64,000 nucleotides of DNA from Setaria digitata (GCA_003640385.1 RCAB01000279.1:20094-84093); one strand, 5' to 3'; counted from the stretch's first letter, positions 12,531-27,800 are shown. Notes: a model not told the origin generated them from the letters alone. Numbers and translations: made by a program.

Positions 12531-15500
12531 TAAATTTCTCTTACGGAGGATGGAAGAGTGGGAAGTGTGAGGGAATGAGTAAGAAGAAGGAAAGTTAAAG
12601 GAAAAGTGGGAGAATGAGGAGTGTGAGAATGCAATGGATGGGTACATACAGGAGCAATCGGGTGGAGTAGCGGGCATCAATAACAGTCATTGACTTTATG
12701 TGCAAACGAAGTAGCAACACCTGCAGCTGCAGCTGCAACTACAACTGCAACTGCACTTGCATTTGTAGTATTAGTGGAAGGAGCAGCATCACGAAGTACA
12801 GTTGGCTGTTAGAGTAAATAAATTTCAGTCAGTAATGACGATGGTAGCGATGGTGGTGTGTAAATTCCATTTTTGAAATGTTTCAATCAGAAATTGATAT
12901 AATATACTCATATTTGTATAATAATCATCATTACAATCATTATTATTATTACTATCATCATCATCATTTTGCACTCTGAACTTTATTATATGCGTTAATA
13001 ATTTGTACAGTGATTATACCATTTTATTATTATCGTTATTATTGTATTATAATTTATATTACGAATGGTAATACATAATCGTGATTTTATCATGAATTGT
13101 ACTGTTGTAATTATATGAACATGGTAGTATAATTTACTCGGCTATAACCGTATGGTTTTGTTATGGTGATGATATTAAGATTTGCATTGTTGTAATCGTA
13201 CTATGATTTGCATTATCATCACACTGTTGATAGTGTTATAACTTTTATTAATATAATCGTAGTATGATTTTAATTATGATATTATTATCGTTATTGTTAA
13301 AAAAATATTAATATAATTTGCATTATTAAAATCAGTTATATTGTAATCAACATGTTTGAGTTTATGGTTTCGTTAGAGGGAGTAAAGATGCTGTAATAAT
13401 AGCAATTGTATTTATAATAACTCAGTTATTGTATATGCATTGCTATAACAATAACGATTAATTGTTCTAATAAATCAGTTATTGCATGAGTAGCATCAAA
13501 ATCCTGATTAATTGTTGTGACTAATAAATAAAACGTTTGAGCCACCATTGATGTTTTTTTTGTATTGGTATAATGATACAGGCTCTTTGTCGTGATTAAC
13601 TTAAATGTACAGCATTTAGGCTATAACAGTTGTGTCTATAATCTAAAAGCTGATCGCAAATTTCCAGTCATTTCTAGTTGGCTAGCTAAAACGAAACAAT
13701 GAACTAGACAAATGAAGCAAATTTAATTTGCCTATCCAGCACGGGAAACACATCTAAAGCTTCGAAGCTTCAGCTGGTAGAGGGGAAAATACTATGAGTT
13801 TTCCCCTTCCAGACGACGCATATATACTTTCATCGATTCTTCTAAACGATGTTGTCCGCTATTTGTTATATTCCATTTTCATTTGCGATCATTCTGCTTT
13901 TTCTTTTTTTTCTCTTTTTTTTTGTTTTTTTCTCTTTGTTCTCAATTTAATGTATGTCACTTTGATAAGGTTTCCTACGAAATGGTCTGTACAAATAATT
14001 TAGATCTTCGTATTTTAATTGTTTATTAAATTCAATCAAATTCTTTATTTGATAATCTTAGTAAACGTTTTTGTTTATGAGATTGTGCCGAAGTTTATGA
14101 TATTTATAATATAAGTTTAAATGTATCCATCTGTTTATTGAATGGGACGAATGTTAGTTGTTATCCATTATCCACACTTACTAGTAGCAGTATATTTAGT
14201 CATCGGTTTTTGTTTACCTTACCTTTTGCTCTTGTTATTCTCATCTTGTAGGTAATTCCATTATTATTTATATTTGTTGTTTGTTTCTTATTATTATTTA
14301 TCACCTTGCATTTATTGTTTATCATTGATTATTCATTTTCCTTACTTTTATTTACTGTCAACTATTTACCATTTTTTCATTATTAATTATTTATTATGAA
14401 TCACAAGCAGTCGTTACTAATTATTCATTATTCTTAATTTCAAACTTTATTATCATTCCCTATTAATTTTTATTATCAAATATCACTAACTTTTCTTAAT
14501 TACTGTTGTTGTTGTTGTAATATTTTTATCGTTTAGATTTAATATGTGAACAGAATGTTTTTATTCGTTATTTTGGAAAGTAATGAAATTTAAGGTGATT
14601 TAACTCAGTGATTGAAATTTTTGACAATTTGCCCCGAATTTCGTAATACTTTTGGAACAGTCACCGAAACAAAGAAATTCTCGTTGTTAGTGAATTCGTT
14701 GAAGGGAGGAAAAAAAAGCAATTGTTTAGTATCATCAGTATTATACACACGAATCAACGGAAAGTGATCCATATATCCAGCCGAGATTTCCGGTACTGTT
14801 AATCATCATCTATTTACTATAATCATCTCTATCAAAGAAAAAAAAAAGAGAAGACATTAGTTAGTTGTCTAGAAGTTTATAATCATTAGCAATCGTTAAT
14901 CAGCAAAGTGATTAAATAGAAAAATGAAAGGGACTGAAATTTGTTGTCTAGAAAAAAGAAACAAAAAAAACGGGAAAAAAAGAAGAAAGGCAACTTCTGA
15001 TGAGAAAAAGTTAAGCCACTTTTTTTTCCTCTTTTCTTCTATTACCTCATCTGTTTGCTATTTTCTCTATCACGAAATTTTATGGATTCTTGTAATTAGC
15101 ATTTTAACAAGCAATGAATTCATCATTCTTTTATTTTTTATTTTTTGAGAGTAATATGTCGGATTTCTTCGAATAATTTAATTCATCTTTAAATTATACA
15201 ATTTGTTAAAGGCAGTGCTTGTTAACTGTAATATTAATCAAAAGTACTGATATATTTATAACTTTTGATTTTTTTCAATGAAATTTTACGAAAAAAATTC
15301 CTTGTTAGTTAATGTAGATGGAATGTTTTCCAATTTTTCATACCTCTTTATTGTAATTTCATCATTGAAATTACCTTCAGTAATAATAAATTTTGCAGTA
15401 AACTAATAGATATGTATCAGCAAATATAGTAAAAATAAGTTTCAACGGAAGCGACTCAATATTATTTAAGTATTTATCACTTAATTAGTCATAATCAATA

Positions 15501-17518
15501 TTAAAAATGTTTTGAGCATGTTGCATATTTGAATATGATTTTCAGTTAACCACTTATTCTCTAAAAATGTTGAAATTTCGCCAAAATCATTGCAACATAT
15601 AATTAATGATCAAGTATCAATGAAAGATAAAGCAATGCGTAAACTTAATCACAACAAGCATGAAATAGTCAAGTGAATATAATTTAGTGATTATAAATCT
15701 GATGGTAATAGTAATAGTGAAAATGTTCAAAAAGAAATTGAAAAGAAAGGAAAATATTGCATGATATTGATTGTAAAAATTCGCTTAATTAACTCAGCAA
15801 CAACAATAATTTTCAAACTTGTTGGAGTAATTTTCGTTATGAAGAAAAAATTTTTAAAAAAGAAAAAAGTCGTACAGAATATTACACTCAGAATTTAATG
15901 AATGTATGGTAATAAATCACCATTTGAAGAAATCTTCTGTTTCTTCTTTGGTTTCAAAAATCATTTTCTATTTTTTTTTTTACCGCTGGAGAAAATGTAC
16001 AGACTCACATGTGAAGAAATATATTATTTGTATCACAGTTATTATTATCACATCGATACACTGATAAATATTGCCATAAGTGTAATTGCAGTCCTGTACA
16101 GATATGCACTATTATAATTACCATTATCATAATACCCACACTTACATATTTATTTATTGTCGGCGTTGTAATTGTTCTTATCGCATCTTTGTATAAATAC
16201 ATTATCATTATTATAATTATTGTTATCATGAATGAATACAGATAAATCACCTCCACTGTATAAATATGGTTTTCGCATTCCATCCAGATAATATTTCATC
16301 ATTGTTATAAATGTCGTTATCACACTCACACACAGATACATTTTCATTTATATTTTATCGTTATAATCACTGTTATCACATCATTACTGTTGTTATTGAT
16401 AAAGTAATTATTCGAAAGTTGTGAAATGATCAGATAGTAGGTGAAAAGGAGGAAAGGAAGAAAAATATGTTGTGAAGGCATTTCGTTTTATTCCAGAAAA
16501 TGATACTATGGTAATAGATGTATCCCGTACTTATGATTTTTTCTTTTCTAACACTTTTCAAAATTCTTTATTGAATCAAAAAATAATTTTTTTTTTTTCA
16601 TTTTCGAAATTTTCATAAGCAAGATAGTTAAGCGAATAAACAGATGAATAAACATACATTACTCTCTGCTGAGTTTTTGTTTTGTGTTGGAAGAAAAATT
16701 TCTTCAAATTTTAATGAATCAGCATTTTTTGATTCACAAAGTTTATCATTACAACTGTTTACGTTGTCCATCCATCAATGTCGGCAAGCAAAAAATAGTA
16801 GCCAGATAATGATGGTAATGATAACAATAATAATGACTGTGATTAGATAATGATAACATTGTGGTAATAAACTAAGAAAATTTAGTGATTATGATATCAG
16901 CAACATATAAAAATTATTATTCTTAATTGTTAAAGATAGTAACAAGCAGTAATAAATGTAAAATGAATCATGCTGGAATATTCAATTCTGTTTTTGTTTA
17001 TTTTTTTTATTTTTATTTTTTTTTTTTCATACAATAAACTATTCAGGATTAGTAATGTTTTTAGATTTCAAATCAATTGACGAATAGTAATTATATGCAA
17101 TGATGATATTAACTAATCATTAGCATATTGGTAACAAAATAATAAATAGAAAAGGAGATCATTACTAATTAGTGAAAATAACCATATTAATAATATCAAA
17201 AGCTAATAATTTTAAAAATGAATTATAAAAGTGATAATAATAACTTAAATCGATCAAGCAATAAAAAGAAAAATAAAATATTAATGGCAGCAATGAACAA
17301 TGACAAGTAAAAACTGTAGAAATGTTGAACGGAAATGAAAATTAATAATAATTTGTTATAATAATGAAAATAATAATCACTTGACCAGGAAATAATTTGA
17401 AAAAAAAAAAGAAATTTTTTAATGATTCATTCATTCTATCACATAAAAATTTAAAAATCCCAACATTTTGACTAATTTTAATTGACGTTGTGGATCGTTT
17501 TTATAATTCCTACAATTA

Positions 17519-17770
17519 CTGCTTTATTATTATTATTATTGTTATTATAATTATGATTATAACAATAACAGTAATTATTATTGTTGTTATTATTATTGTT
17601 AATTATTATCATTATTTATTATTATTATTGTGTTTATTGTGCTATTATTTTTATTGTTATTTTTTCATTATTGTTATTTTTTGGTATTGTTATTTTTTCG
17701 TTATTATTATTTTTTGTTATTATTATTTTTTATTATTTATATTATTATTATTAATTATTGTTATTATTGC
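17519..17770. repeat. TTA/TTG trinucleotide-rich low-complexity block
   Basis: Imperfect (ATT)n and (GTT)n runs over about 250 bp, giving Ile/Tyr/Phe-rich false open frames. Simple sequence. Confidence 0.75.
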
Positions 17771-19491
17771 CAATTATTGTTACGAACTCCTGAAATTTGT
17801 TACGACAAATGTTATCTCACATTTCCTATTCTGCTATAAACTTCTCTTTCTACTCTTTTTTTAAATTTTACTTTAGCTTACTCGAGATTTCATTGCCACA
17901 TGTTTTTACTCTAACTATCGTCATGTATTAATTATATTAATTTTTGTTTACTACAACTTTACGCCTGTTAGTGCCATTTCCATTTTTCTAATTATTTAAC
18001 ATTTATCTGCAACCTAGACCATATCCTAATCTACTTGTTGATTTTTTTTTTTTTGTTATTAATAACTGGTTAGTTTAATTATTTTTTTTTCAAAACTTTC
18101 ATCCCATTTTCACTTTTACCATTTATCCGAAATTTCCTTCTCACTGCAATTATTGCATTATTTGTAAAAGTTTAGTAAAGTAGGAAAAAAAAGAAATGGA
18201 AGAAAAAACTCAGTGAAATGAAAATGGGTCTGATAAATTATTATATTTTCACATTCCTTTTTTTTTGGCATATTTAGAATGTGCACCAATTGTTGCTAGT
18301 TTACTACACTGTAATTTAAATTTATCAAAATTAAAATCTTTGTTGTTATTATTTTCTTTTTTTTTGCCCGAGTAAACTCGATTTTTGTTGCGCCTAAATT
18401 TAAAAATTTCAAAACATAAAAAGGAAGATTCGTCATTGCAGCCTTTTAATAAAAGTGCATTTTTTTTTAGGCTTCAACAATTCCGTCAATTTTTTTGTTT
18501 TTTGTTTTTTTTTTTTTGGCAATTTTTAAATCACTTCGTAGACGTTGCTGCTGATTCTTCGTAAGGAATTCAGAATCTTCATTGTAATTCACAACATGCA
18601 GGGAAATATCGCTAAATTTTAATAAATTAATTGCTTAATAACATGATAATAATAATTTTAGAAATAAGCTAAGACTGAAGAATAATTTCTCACATGCTAT
18701 TTCTGTTACCTGTTTCGCTCTTCATTTAGTACAATTCAACATCATGCTTGAGTTTTATTTTGCTAATTATTATCATTATTTTCTTTTACGACAATCTTAC
18801 ACTTTTTCTTCTATACTCTCAAATATTTGCAGAAATTCATTTAATTTTCACTCAAAATTTCTGCTATCAATATGGTTACAGATTTATACAACAATGCATT
18901 GTTATTTTAATCCTTCCCAATATCCATTTCATTTCTTTAGAATTTGAAATGTGAAACGAAACAATCAGCTCTGAATGATTGGTTGTTTGGTTCACATTTT
19001 TCTTCTCGAGAAGTGTACGAATCACTAAACTTAAAATACGCTAAACTTTTTCTTTTTCCTTTTTTTTTTCCATTTTTCTTTCCCAACAACAGGAACTATT
19101 GATGTTTTATACACATATAACGTATATGTTGGTTCCTTAATACAATAAGTAAATAAGGAAGTATTAGTTTTCGCACTGCTCTGTAACGAAGAAAAATTGA
19201 TTTGTGCCAAAACAGTACCGGAAAAGCTCAAATTATTAGATCAAATAATGTTATCATAGAAGTTAAGGTCATGAGAAGAAATTTGATCCGAAATTTGAAA
19301 TGATACATTCGCGCAAAGTTATCATACAGCAGCATTTTATGCACCATATTCCCACGTCGTACCGTATCTATTTACTTCCATGCAGGCTACGTTTGTACCG
19401 TTATAGTAGCTATGATGCATGTCTATACTTATATACAGTACCTTCTACATCTGCCAACATATTAGGCACTGTTGTAGCTGCATTATGTCTA

Positions 19492-19515
19492 ACATACTGT
19501 ATTTCTACAGTATGT
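19492..19515. repeat. Perfect 10-bp inverted repeat with 4-nt loop
   Basis: ACATACTGTA, loop TTTC, TACAGTATGT. It lies within a local cluster of TACNGTA palindromic cores. Confidence 0.8.
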
Positions 19516-19692
19516 ACCGTATAAATTTGTTGTACCGTATTATTTCTATTTTATACTATACTGAACTTTTGCGCTATCTATATACATCCGCTTAATGCAG
19601 TGATTTTGCATCACTGTACTATGTAAGGTTTTTGGTATGTATAATATTTGTTGTGCAGTAATTTCTGCCTTGCCATACCATATCCTTACTTT

Positions 19693-19722
19693 TACTGTAT
19701 ATATATATATACATATACAGTA
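19693..19722. repeat. AT-rich inverted repeat TACTGTATAT ... ATATACAGTA
   Basis: Perfect 10-bp arms flank an ATATATATAC-type centre. The outer TACTGTA/TACAGTA cores match the motif repeated upstream in the same region. Confidence 0.8.
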
Positions 19723-22700
19723 CCTATATTCCTTTCTTTTTTTTTGGATTTATAGATCATATTTTTATAATATATTTCGTTTGCTTATGTAACTTTTTTT
19801 ATACTGCGTTCAAATATGTTCCGTCAAGTTGACAGCATCTCAGAATTGTTAATCAAATTCTTTAGAGAATATTTTAATCTGACATAATAGTGCCATTCTA
19901 TTGCATTATTTCACATCTGTCTTCTCAAGTGTCTTCTAGCTCGAAAATTCTATTTGACAACAAATTTCACATTTGTGTTGGAATTTAAAAAAATTTTCCA
20001 TGAGCAAAGATCACCGGTTACATCGCTGCAAACCATCACTTTTTTTTTTGGTTCAGAAAATTAAATCACTCTTTCACTACATCTTTTTTTCTCAATCGAA
20101 AATTAAAAAAAAAAAAAAATGATTAAAGTGATACTGATTGATTAGCCTTTTAGACAAACAATTGATGGAATATTCATTAAAACAAAATGAATTGCTACTC
20201 GTAAAAAAACCGATTTTACTGATCAGTTAACCGGCAGTTGATAATTGTGCTAATATAAAATATTAGACATTTTTTTACTTTTATAAAAATTGTTATAGAA
20301 ATGAGTAATTCAGTTCAACAAAAAAGAATTTTTTTTTTTTCAAATTTCCATTGTAAAGAAAAAAATTAAAATATTTCAGAAATTTATACCACAAAATATA
20401 AATTTTGCTCTTACCCAATTTAGTTTAAATGTCGAGAATTCCAGAATTTCCTCCTCCTCTTTCTCCTCCTTCTTCTTCTTCCTCATCCTTTTTTCCTTCC
20501 CCGCTCCATTCCCTCCTCAACCATCTCTCTTTTAATCAAATTTTTCATTTTCTTTTCCTTAGCATTAGCCTTCCTATCAAGTGCTGAAATCAAAATAATG
20601 ATGCAAATAAGCATAAAACGACTTATTACATCCCTTACAAAGGTTATTTTCTTTTCCTTTCTTTTTTTTCCCTTTCTAAATTGAAAATATATGAGAGATG
20701 ATGAATGGCTAATTCATGTCCTTTATTGACTAAATCTTGAGAAAGTTTTATTCTCTGAATTATTCAATGAATACTCTTATTTTCCTTATTTGCTAGTGAA
20801 ATATCCAGCAGTTCTTGTTTTCACCTTAGCAATTTCTTTCTCTTTTATTACTTAAAAATATGTAAGAATGAAAATGCTTATTTCCATCATGTATTGATGG
20901 AGGAAAGAAAGAGATGCTGTTATTACTCTTTTTTTCATTGAATAATTATCTATGATTTTTATTACTGTTATTATCGTTATTCCATATTTTCCCTCTTAAA
21001 TTATCCTCATTTTAATTTGACTTCCTCGAAATTTAAAAACGATTAAATAATAATTAAAATTGTCTGGAAGATTCATAAAAAAAAAAATTATGATTTGCTA
21101 GGATGAAAAATGGTTGAAAAGTAAGATAAATAAAAAGGGAATGAAGAAAAAACGAAAAATTATTAATATGGAATTAACAATGTGTTTTTAAGTGAAAAAT
21201 TATAAAAACAATAACCAATATACGATGACAATGCTAACTATGATAATGCCATAATTGTAATAATTATAACTGTCATTAATAAATAAAAGTGAAATAATAA
21301 CAATTATAAATATTGCGATTGATCGACAACAAGAGTGACTAAAATTACATACATTATTAACGAATAGCAACAGTTAATCCTAATATTATTACAAACAGTT
21401 TAAGCTATTATTAATGAATAAATAAAAATAATTAAAATCATTGTTAATTAATAACTAACAACATGATACAGTAATTACAGTCATTTTAAATGACGATAAA
21501 ATAGCAATATATATAAACTATTATTAAAGAATAACGAAAAAATGATATTGCTGTTTTATTTTTTGCGGATAATTGCAAAATAATAATAATTTTATTAGGA
21601 AGAAAAAAATATAATTAGGATGATTATACTATTAATAAGTGAAAGTAAAAATAACGATCATTGTAATGAGTATTATAAATTAGTGGAAATAAGACAGCGA
21701 CAATTATAACAGTCATAAACGAAAAACAATAATTAGAACTATAATATATCAAGAACGTGATTTATTTTTTTGGTCCATTCTTCCACCAAACTTTATAAAT
21801 TGATCGAATTGAGGGATGGCAAAATTATTATGGAACTGGAAATGAAATTTATGAAATCGAATATCTGAAATGCTTTTTATATTGAACGGAAAACTGAATA
21901 AAATACGTCGGTTAAAATGCATTAACATCTTATTTATTTTTCTCCACTTGTCTCCTCTTCTTGTCATTTTTCTTTTTAATTCAATTACTAAATTTAATTT
22001 ACTTTTTCCTTTTCTGTCCTTCATTTTTTCTTTGTTTTCTCTCTCTTTTTTGATTAATTTTGCTCATGCAATTTATTAGTGTTTTCACATCATCAATGGA
22101 ATTGAAAAATAAAATATTGTTGCATATCCATGGTTTAATTAATGAATTAATTTATTTTATTACTATACACACTAGCAAGTCATTTTATCATGATTTTTAA
22201 ACTATCAGATCATAAATTAATCTATTTTATTATTATTTACTAAATAACTGCTTTTTAGCGCTATTCACTAATTTGTTTCAGTTTTATCCATTTAACTCCT
22301 TCCATTACATTCACTGTTTTATCAAAACTCAAGCATTAACTTATTTTGTTATTTTATGAATTACTTTTAACCGACTTGGATTCTTTCATTAAGTAAATAA
22401 ATTCTTTTATTTACCGATTCACTTATTTCAGTGCACCAATTAAGTTGTTTTATTACAATTAATAATTAAATTCTCATGTTGCAATTTGTTAATAGTGATT
22501 TCTCAATTAGCTTATCCTTTTTATCTAAGTTTATTAATTGATTTTTTTTTTCACAATAATTTATTAATCATAATTTCCCGCTACGCCATTAATTTAATGA
22601 ATCGGTTCATTTGACAAAAATTTACTCGTTTAAGTAAGAGGAGACTATCTTATGAAAATAACTTTTGTTTCCTTTATTTCACACACAAAAAAAAAAAAAA

Positions 22701-22891
22701 ACGCTACTGAGACATTTCACGCTGATCGGAAATATTTTTCATAAATGGCAAAATTTCCGTATATTATGCATAAATTCTCCTTATCATTGAATAATTTTTT
22801 GCAAAATTACGCCATTCATTCACATTAAATTTCTTCTGAATGGTTGCAGAATTTATTTTCAATTTTGATATTTCCAAATTAGAACTTTTGC

Positions 22892-23100
22892 ATATTTTAA
22901 AAATTCAAGAATTTTTTCCTTTTTTTTCTCCGCAATTCTACCGTAAATGATGAGAGAAACCAATAAAAAGTGATACTTTTTTTATGACAAAAAGANATAT
23001 TTTAAAAATTCAAGAATTTTTTCCTTTTTTTTCTCCGCAATTCTATCGTAAATGATGAGAGAAACCAATAAAAAGTGATACTTTTTTTATGACAAAAAGA
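22892..23100. repeat. 104-bp duplication across a single N (assembly join)
   Basis: 22892-22995 and 22997-23100 are the same apart from one visible base difference (ACCGTA versus ATCGTA), separated only by N at 22996. This is the expected signature of overlapping contig ends joined without collapsing. Confidence 0.85.
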
Positions 23101-24832
23101 AAATCATTTTTGATTTAAAAAAGAAAATAAAAAAAAACGTTGTTTAGTTTCTTTTTTGCTCTAAATTTTTAATTTAAAAAAATATTAGAGTGTTTTAGTG
23201 TTAATATTGTTTGACTTTGTTTTCCACCAACAAAAACATCAATAAGTTGAAAATATCTCATTTAAAATTTTAGAAGAAACACCATATCTAATTTTTTTTT
23301 TTTTTTTTTGAAATTAATTATATGAAAAAGCGAAAGAACTTAAATTAAATTAGTGAAGAAAAAGCAGAAGGAAATCCTTTCAAAAAGTACATTTATTTAA
23401 TACAAAATGCAAAACCTATCAGCTGATTTTTTTTCAAACTTTTTGTTTCATTAACTTTTGAAACAAAATATTAAAAATTACGAAAAAAAAGTCTAACGAA
23501 ATATTATATGTATATTATATATAGATAACATAATATTTTTTGCAATTTATTGGTAATTTCCTTTTTTTGCCTTTATATTTACATTCTTTGCAATATCTTT
23601 TCATAAAGCATTAAAATGTTTAGCCTTAACAAAATGATTATCAGCCTTATCAGAATATTTTTAATATAGGAACTAGAGTGAAAAAAATATTTATAATAGT
23701 TTATTTTATTTGTCATTCACTGATAAAAAAAAAAAAAAGAAGAAATGATTATCAGATCGTCTAAAAAAAAGTAGGGAAGAACTTGCTGCAAAAAGAAAAT
23801 AACTTTATAAATAATTTTCTTTTTTTCTAAATATGTATTTGAAAAGAAATATGGGTCAATGGATAATTTTTTCCTTTGCTATATAATATTGATGAGAAAT
23901 TTTAATCGATTTATAATTTAGTGGAAAAAAATGAGGTTAATTTTAGCCACATAATTAAATGATATTTTTTTTTGACTATGGATTGGACTTTCTTTCTTTT
24001 TCTTAACTTTTTTTTTAAACTATTTTTTTCGTAAATTAAATTTGACTCGAACTGAAACAAAATAAATTATTCATTTTCTTTTGGCTATCATATCACATCT
24101 CAATGATCCAAAAATTTCCTCCGGTATAGTTCATTTTTATTTCAGTCCCTTTTTCACTTTTTTTTTTTTTTTTTTTTAATATTTGAAGGATAAAATATAC
24201 TACTCCCTGTACGATTTGTTTTTGAAAAATTTTATGAATTTACTTGAATTCTTTGAATTTGTGAACTTACTTTTTCGATTTCTTAGTTTTTAATTACAAG
24301 ACGAAATTTGGATTTATAATTTTAGTTTGGAAATTTTCAAAAGATTCAAATATTATTCTAATAAATCATCTGTCATATATTTTATTAATTTTTTATTTTA
24401 GAATATATAATTCAAAATTTTTAGAATTTCTATAAAATTTAGGAACTAATAATTAAAATTAAATCTTTATAATTAAGTTTCATAATTAACTTTTTTTGGA
24501 TTTCATTTCTCTCTCTAGTAACAGTAAAATTCAAGAAAGTTTTGAATGATTATTTCCTAACGATTGGCGGCTGCTGGCTGGTAAGTGTTTCAAAATAGAG
24601 TAAGATCGATTAATTAAAATATTGAATTGGTTTAAATTGCAAATTGGATAGTGTTTTAAAATCGTTAAAAAATGTTCCTATTTTCAATTTTTTCATTTTT
24701 CTATTTTTTTTTTTTTAAATTTAAAAATTTTTCTCTCAAATCATTGCACTGCTCGCAGTGATACGAATAGGATCGGTTAATGAATTCAATTTTTCATTAA
24801 ATTTTCATTATGTTTCATTTTGTTACAGTGAA

Positions 24833-27800
24833 ATGACGGCGAACTATCATTCATCGAAAAATTCATCAACATGTAATGGATGTCATTGTTTGCAGGTTAT
24901 AAAAGCTTTTTTTTATTTAAAAAAAAATCTTCTGCAGCTTTTTTTTTCAATTTTTAAAAGTCATTTTTAATTTTTGGAAAAAATCTGATTATGCAAAAGA
25001 AAAAAAACGATTGAAATTTGAAGAGAAAAAGAAGATAAATGAAAGACTGGATGTTAGCATCGCTTGAAAAATGTTTGAAATATTCCCGAGAGTTATGACA
25101 CAATTCGAAATTTTACAAATTTGATAAATTGATTCTAATTTGGAATTTTATTCAGCCATTATTTTAGTTATTATAAAAATACTAAACTTCAGGCATATCT
25201 CCTTTTTTTTCCTTCTTTTTTTTTTCAGTTTACTGAGGAAACTCTGATGCAAATTTTATTTAGCAATTAAAATAAGCTTAATTCGCTTTTCAGATAGCAA
25301 AAGAAAAAGTAAGCCTTGGTTCATTTTATTTCTAAAATATTCAATTTCTGAACTTAGGATCGTCATATTTTGTTTTAAATTAAGGTAATATAAACTAGCA
25401 AATACATACATATCAAGTTAATTTTCTCTCTGCTAATCATTTCTCTTTTATTCGCCTATTTTACTTCCTCTCTTCTCTTTCTATAAATGAATAATTGTCT
25501 TTTTTTTCACAAAAAAAGAAGAAAGAAGCGAATTTCAAACAAANTTTTTTTTTAAGTATTATTAGCGTCTTTGCAAAAAAAAAGGACGAAATGTGCAAAA
25601 TATAGCTAAAAAGTTAAAATGAGCATTTGGAAATAGTTTAAAAGTAGACTGAGTGAAAAGGGAAGGAATGGGAAAGGAAGCGGTTGGCAAGGCGAGACTC
25701 TCGAGATGATTTATGAGTTCTAGCTAAAGCAACTGGGCGACCTTAACGAAACAGATCGAACTGAGATTTCCATATCAAATGGAGGAATTAAGGATGAACT
25801 GCTAATTTCAATCTTCATTAGACTAATATCATCGAAGAACTTTGGCATTAGTGCTCTTTTTTTCTTGATTTTTTTTGCCGAGATTAAAATTTATTGTTTA
25901 TTTATTATTACTGCTAATTTTTCCCGTTGGAAATGCTACGCTAATATGATTATTTCATGCTGAAATAGCAACGCTTTATGCAATCATTTATCAGTAAATT
26001 TCCAATGATAAACAATGATAAGTAGAAGAGTTGATTTTTGTTAAGTTTATGATAACGAATGATAGTCATTGCTGATAAATGTTTGAAATAGCGAATTTTT
26101 ATTATATTATTGTTTAAAATAATTGCTGCTTGAAATTTACATCTTTTTACAAACTTGTTGAATATTGTGATTTTTAATGAAATCTATTTTATAAAGCGAA
26201 ATTTCTCAAATCTTAATTAGCAAATAATTTTATTCGGAAAACCGATTAAATTTCAGATATTGATAGTGGCATTTTTGGATATTCACAGTAAGCTAATTAA
26301 TCTGCAACTATGATCTTCCATTCTTCATAATTGAAGCAAATCGAATAAAAAAAAAAAAAAAAAAAAAAGAAGGAGAAAAGGTGCAGATTGTAACTTTTTT
26401 TACTTTTCAATTAGTTGAGACTGATCGTAGATAATTAATCTTCTTTAAGGTGTGAATTATTTTAATTCTATTTCTCTTTTTTGTTTCTATTTTTCTTTAA
26501 TGCTCCTTTAAATAAGTTTCATAATTACTATTAATTGAACCAAATTAGTTATGGCAATATTTAATTGTTTTATTTCTTCCCTTTTACTACGATTTTAATT
26601 GCTCGAAATTTTGTTAATAAAATAATTGTGCCTTTGCAAATTCCTTCATTATACATATGAATTGCCAATTAATTAACTCACTGATTTGTTTAATTAAACG
26701 GTCAATTATTTAACAAGGTTTTTTTTTTAAATAAGTTTATAAAATTGAATTAGAACCGGATTTTAATCCTTTCCATTTTTTTTTTCTTTTTGATTAATAC
26801 ACGTAAACATACACGTAGTTAAATGGAGATTTCCTTAATTAATTTCATTTTAAAATGATTTTGCATGCATGAAAAAGCTGGAAATTTATGACAGTACTGC
26901 TGCTAATTAATATTAATTGAATTAAAAATGCTAATGATTAATTTTTATATCAATACTTTTTTTGAAATCTGAAGGAAAATTTCATGGAATTTTCTATCCA
27001 ATTTATATTGCTTCAAACTTTCAATTCTACGTTTACCAAATGAGAAGAATTAGCAACATAGGAAAAAAAATAATTTAAACTTTTTTATTCAGAAAAATTA
27101 TATTTGCCACCATATGTTCTGGTTAAAATAAGCATATAAATAAATCATTTCTTTTCACTTTTCATTTTTTGATTTTTTTTCTTTTTCGAAAGTTAGCATA
27201 AATTAATAATTGTTTTTTTAAAGTTGTCATAAATAATAAATTTCCTACCGTCTAATTATTCTTCAGATAATTAAAGTTGCATTTTTAGTTGTACTATTAA
27301 GCTAACTATGAAAGATTTCTCTCTTTTCATTTCAATTCTTTCCTTCGTTTTTCTCGTTTCAAACGAACTTTTTGCAAAAAAAAAAAAAAAAAAAAAAAAA
27401 ATGTTTTTTTTAACCGTTGATGATAATAGTATTGTCAACTTTTTTCGCTCCTTTTTGTCTTTTATCAGTTAAAATTACAAATATTTGAATAATAATCGAA
27501 TTAGTTTAAAAAAAAGTAATTCAAAAAAGCTTTTTTTTTTTAATGTTTAATGGTTTCCTTTTCTTCCAGCTCCCAAAAAAAGTTTTCCTCTTTTTTCACT
27601 TCCAAGAGATTTTTTTTTTAAATTTCCAAAACGTTCTTTCTTTCCTAATTTATTTGCTTTTAAGTTTTTTTTTCTTTTCAGATTGAAGCAGATGAAAAAT
27701 TTAAAAATATGACTGAATCGGAAAATCGGCATTTTGCAACGGATATTATTTCGAGCAACAGCCAAGGCAGGCATACATTTTATTTTAAATTAATTTAAAA

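Larger units (their letters stand above)
11021..24828. other. Long AT-rich intergenic region between SMAD4 and the CRIB gene
   Basis: About 13.8 kb between divergent gene starts. Contents I can support: a diverged direct repeat just upstream of SMAD4 (11348-11427 against 11604-11685), GAT/GTG-type low complexity at 12180-12530, a GCN-rich patch at 12685-12808 that is open on both strands, scattered ATT/TTG/TAC simple sequence, a cluster of TACNGTA motifs with two perfect hairpins (19350-19730), and one assembly join at 22996. No conserved protein block was recognised. Some of it may be promoter or 5' leader of the flanking genes. Confidence 0.5.

Noticed and set aside
12114..12634. Open frames of 139 and 161 codons on opposite strands
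   Set aside because: Both arise from GAT/GTG simple sequence; the translations are runs of Ile/Val/Met or Asn/Asp with no complexity.
17490..17864. Plus-strand open frame of 124 codons, hydrophobic Ile/Tyr/Phe-rich, resembling a membrane protein
   Set aside because: Generated by (ATT)n/(GTT)n repeats; no family block, no splice context.
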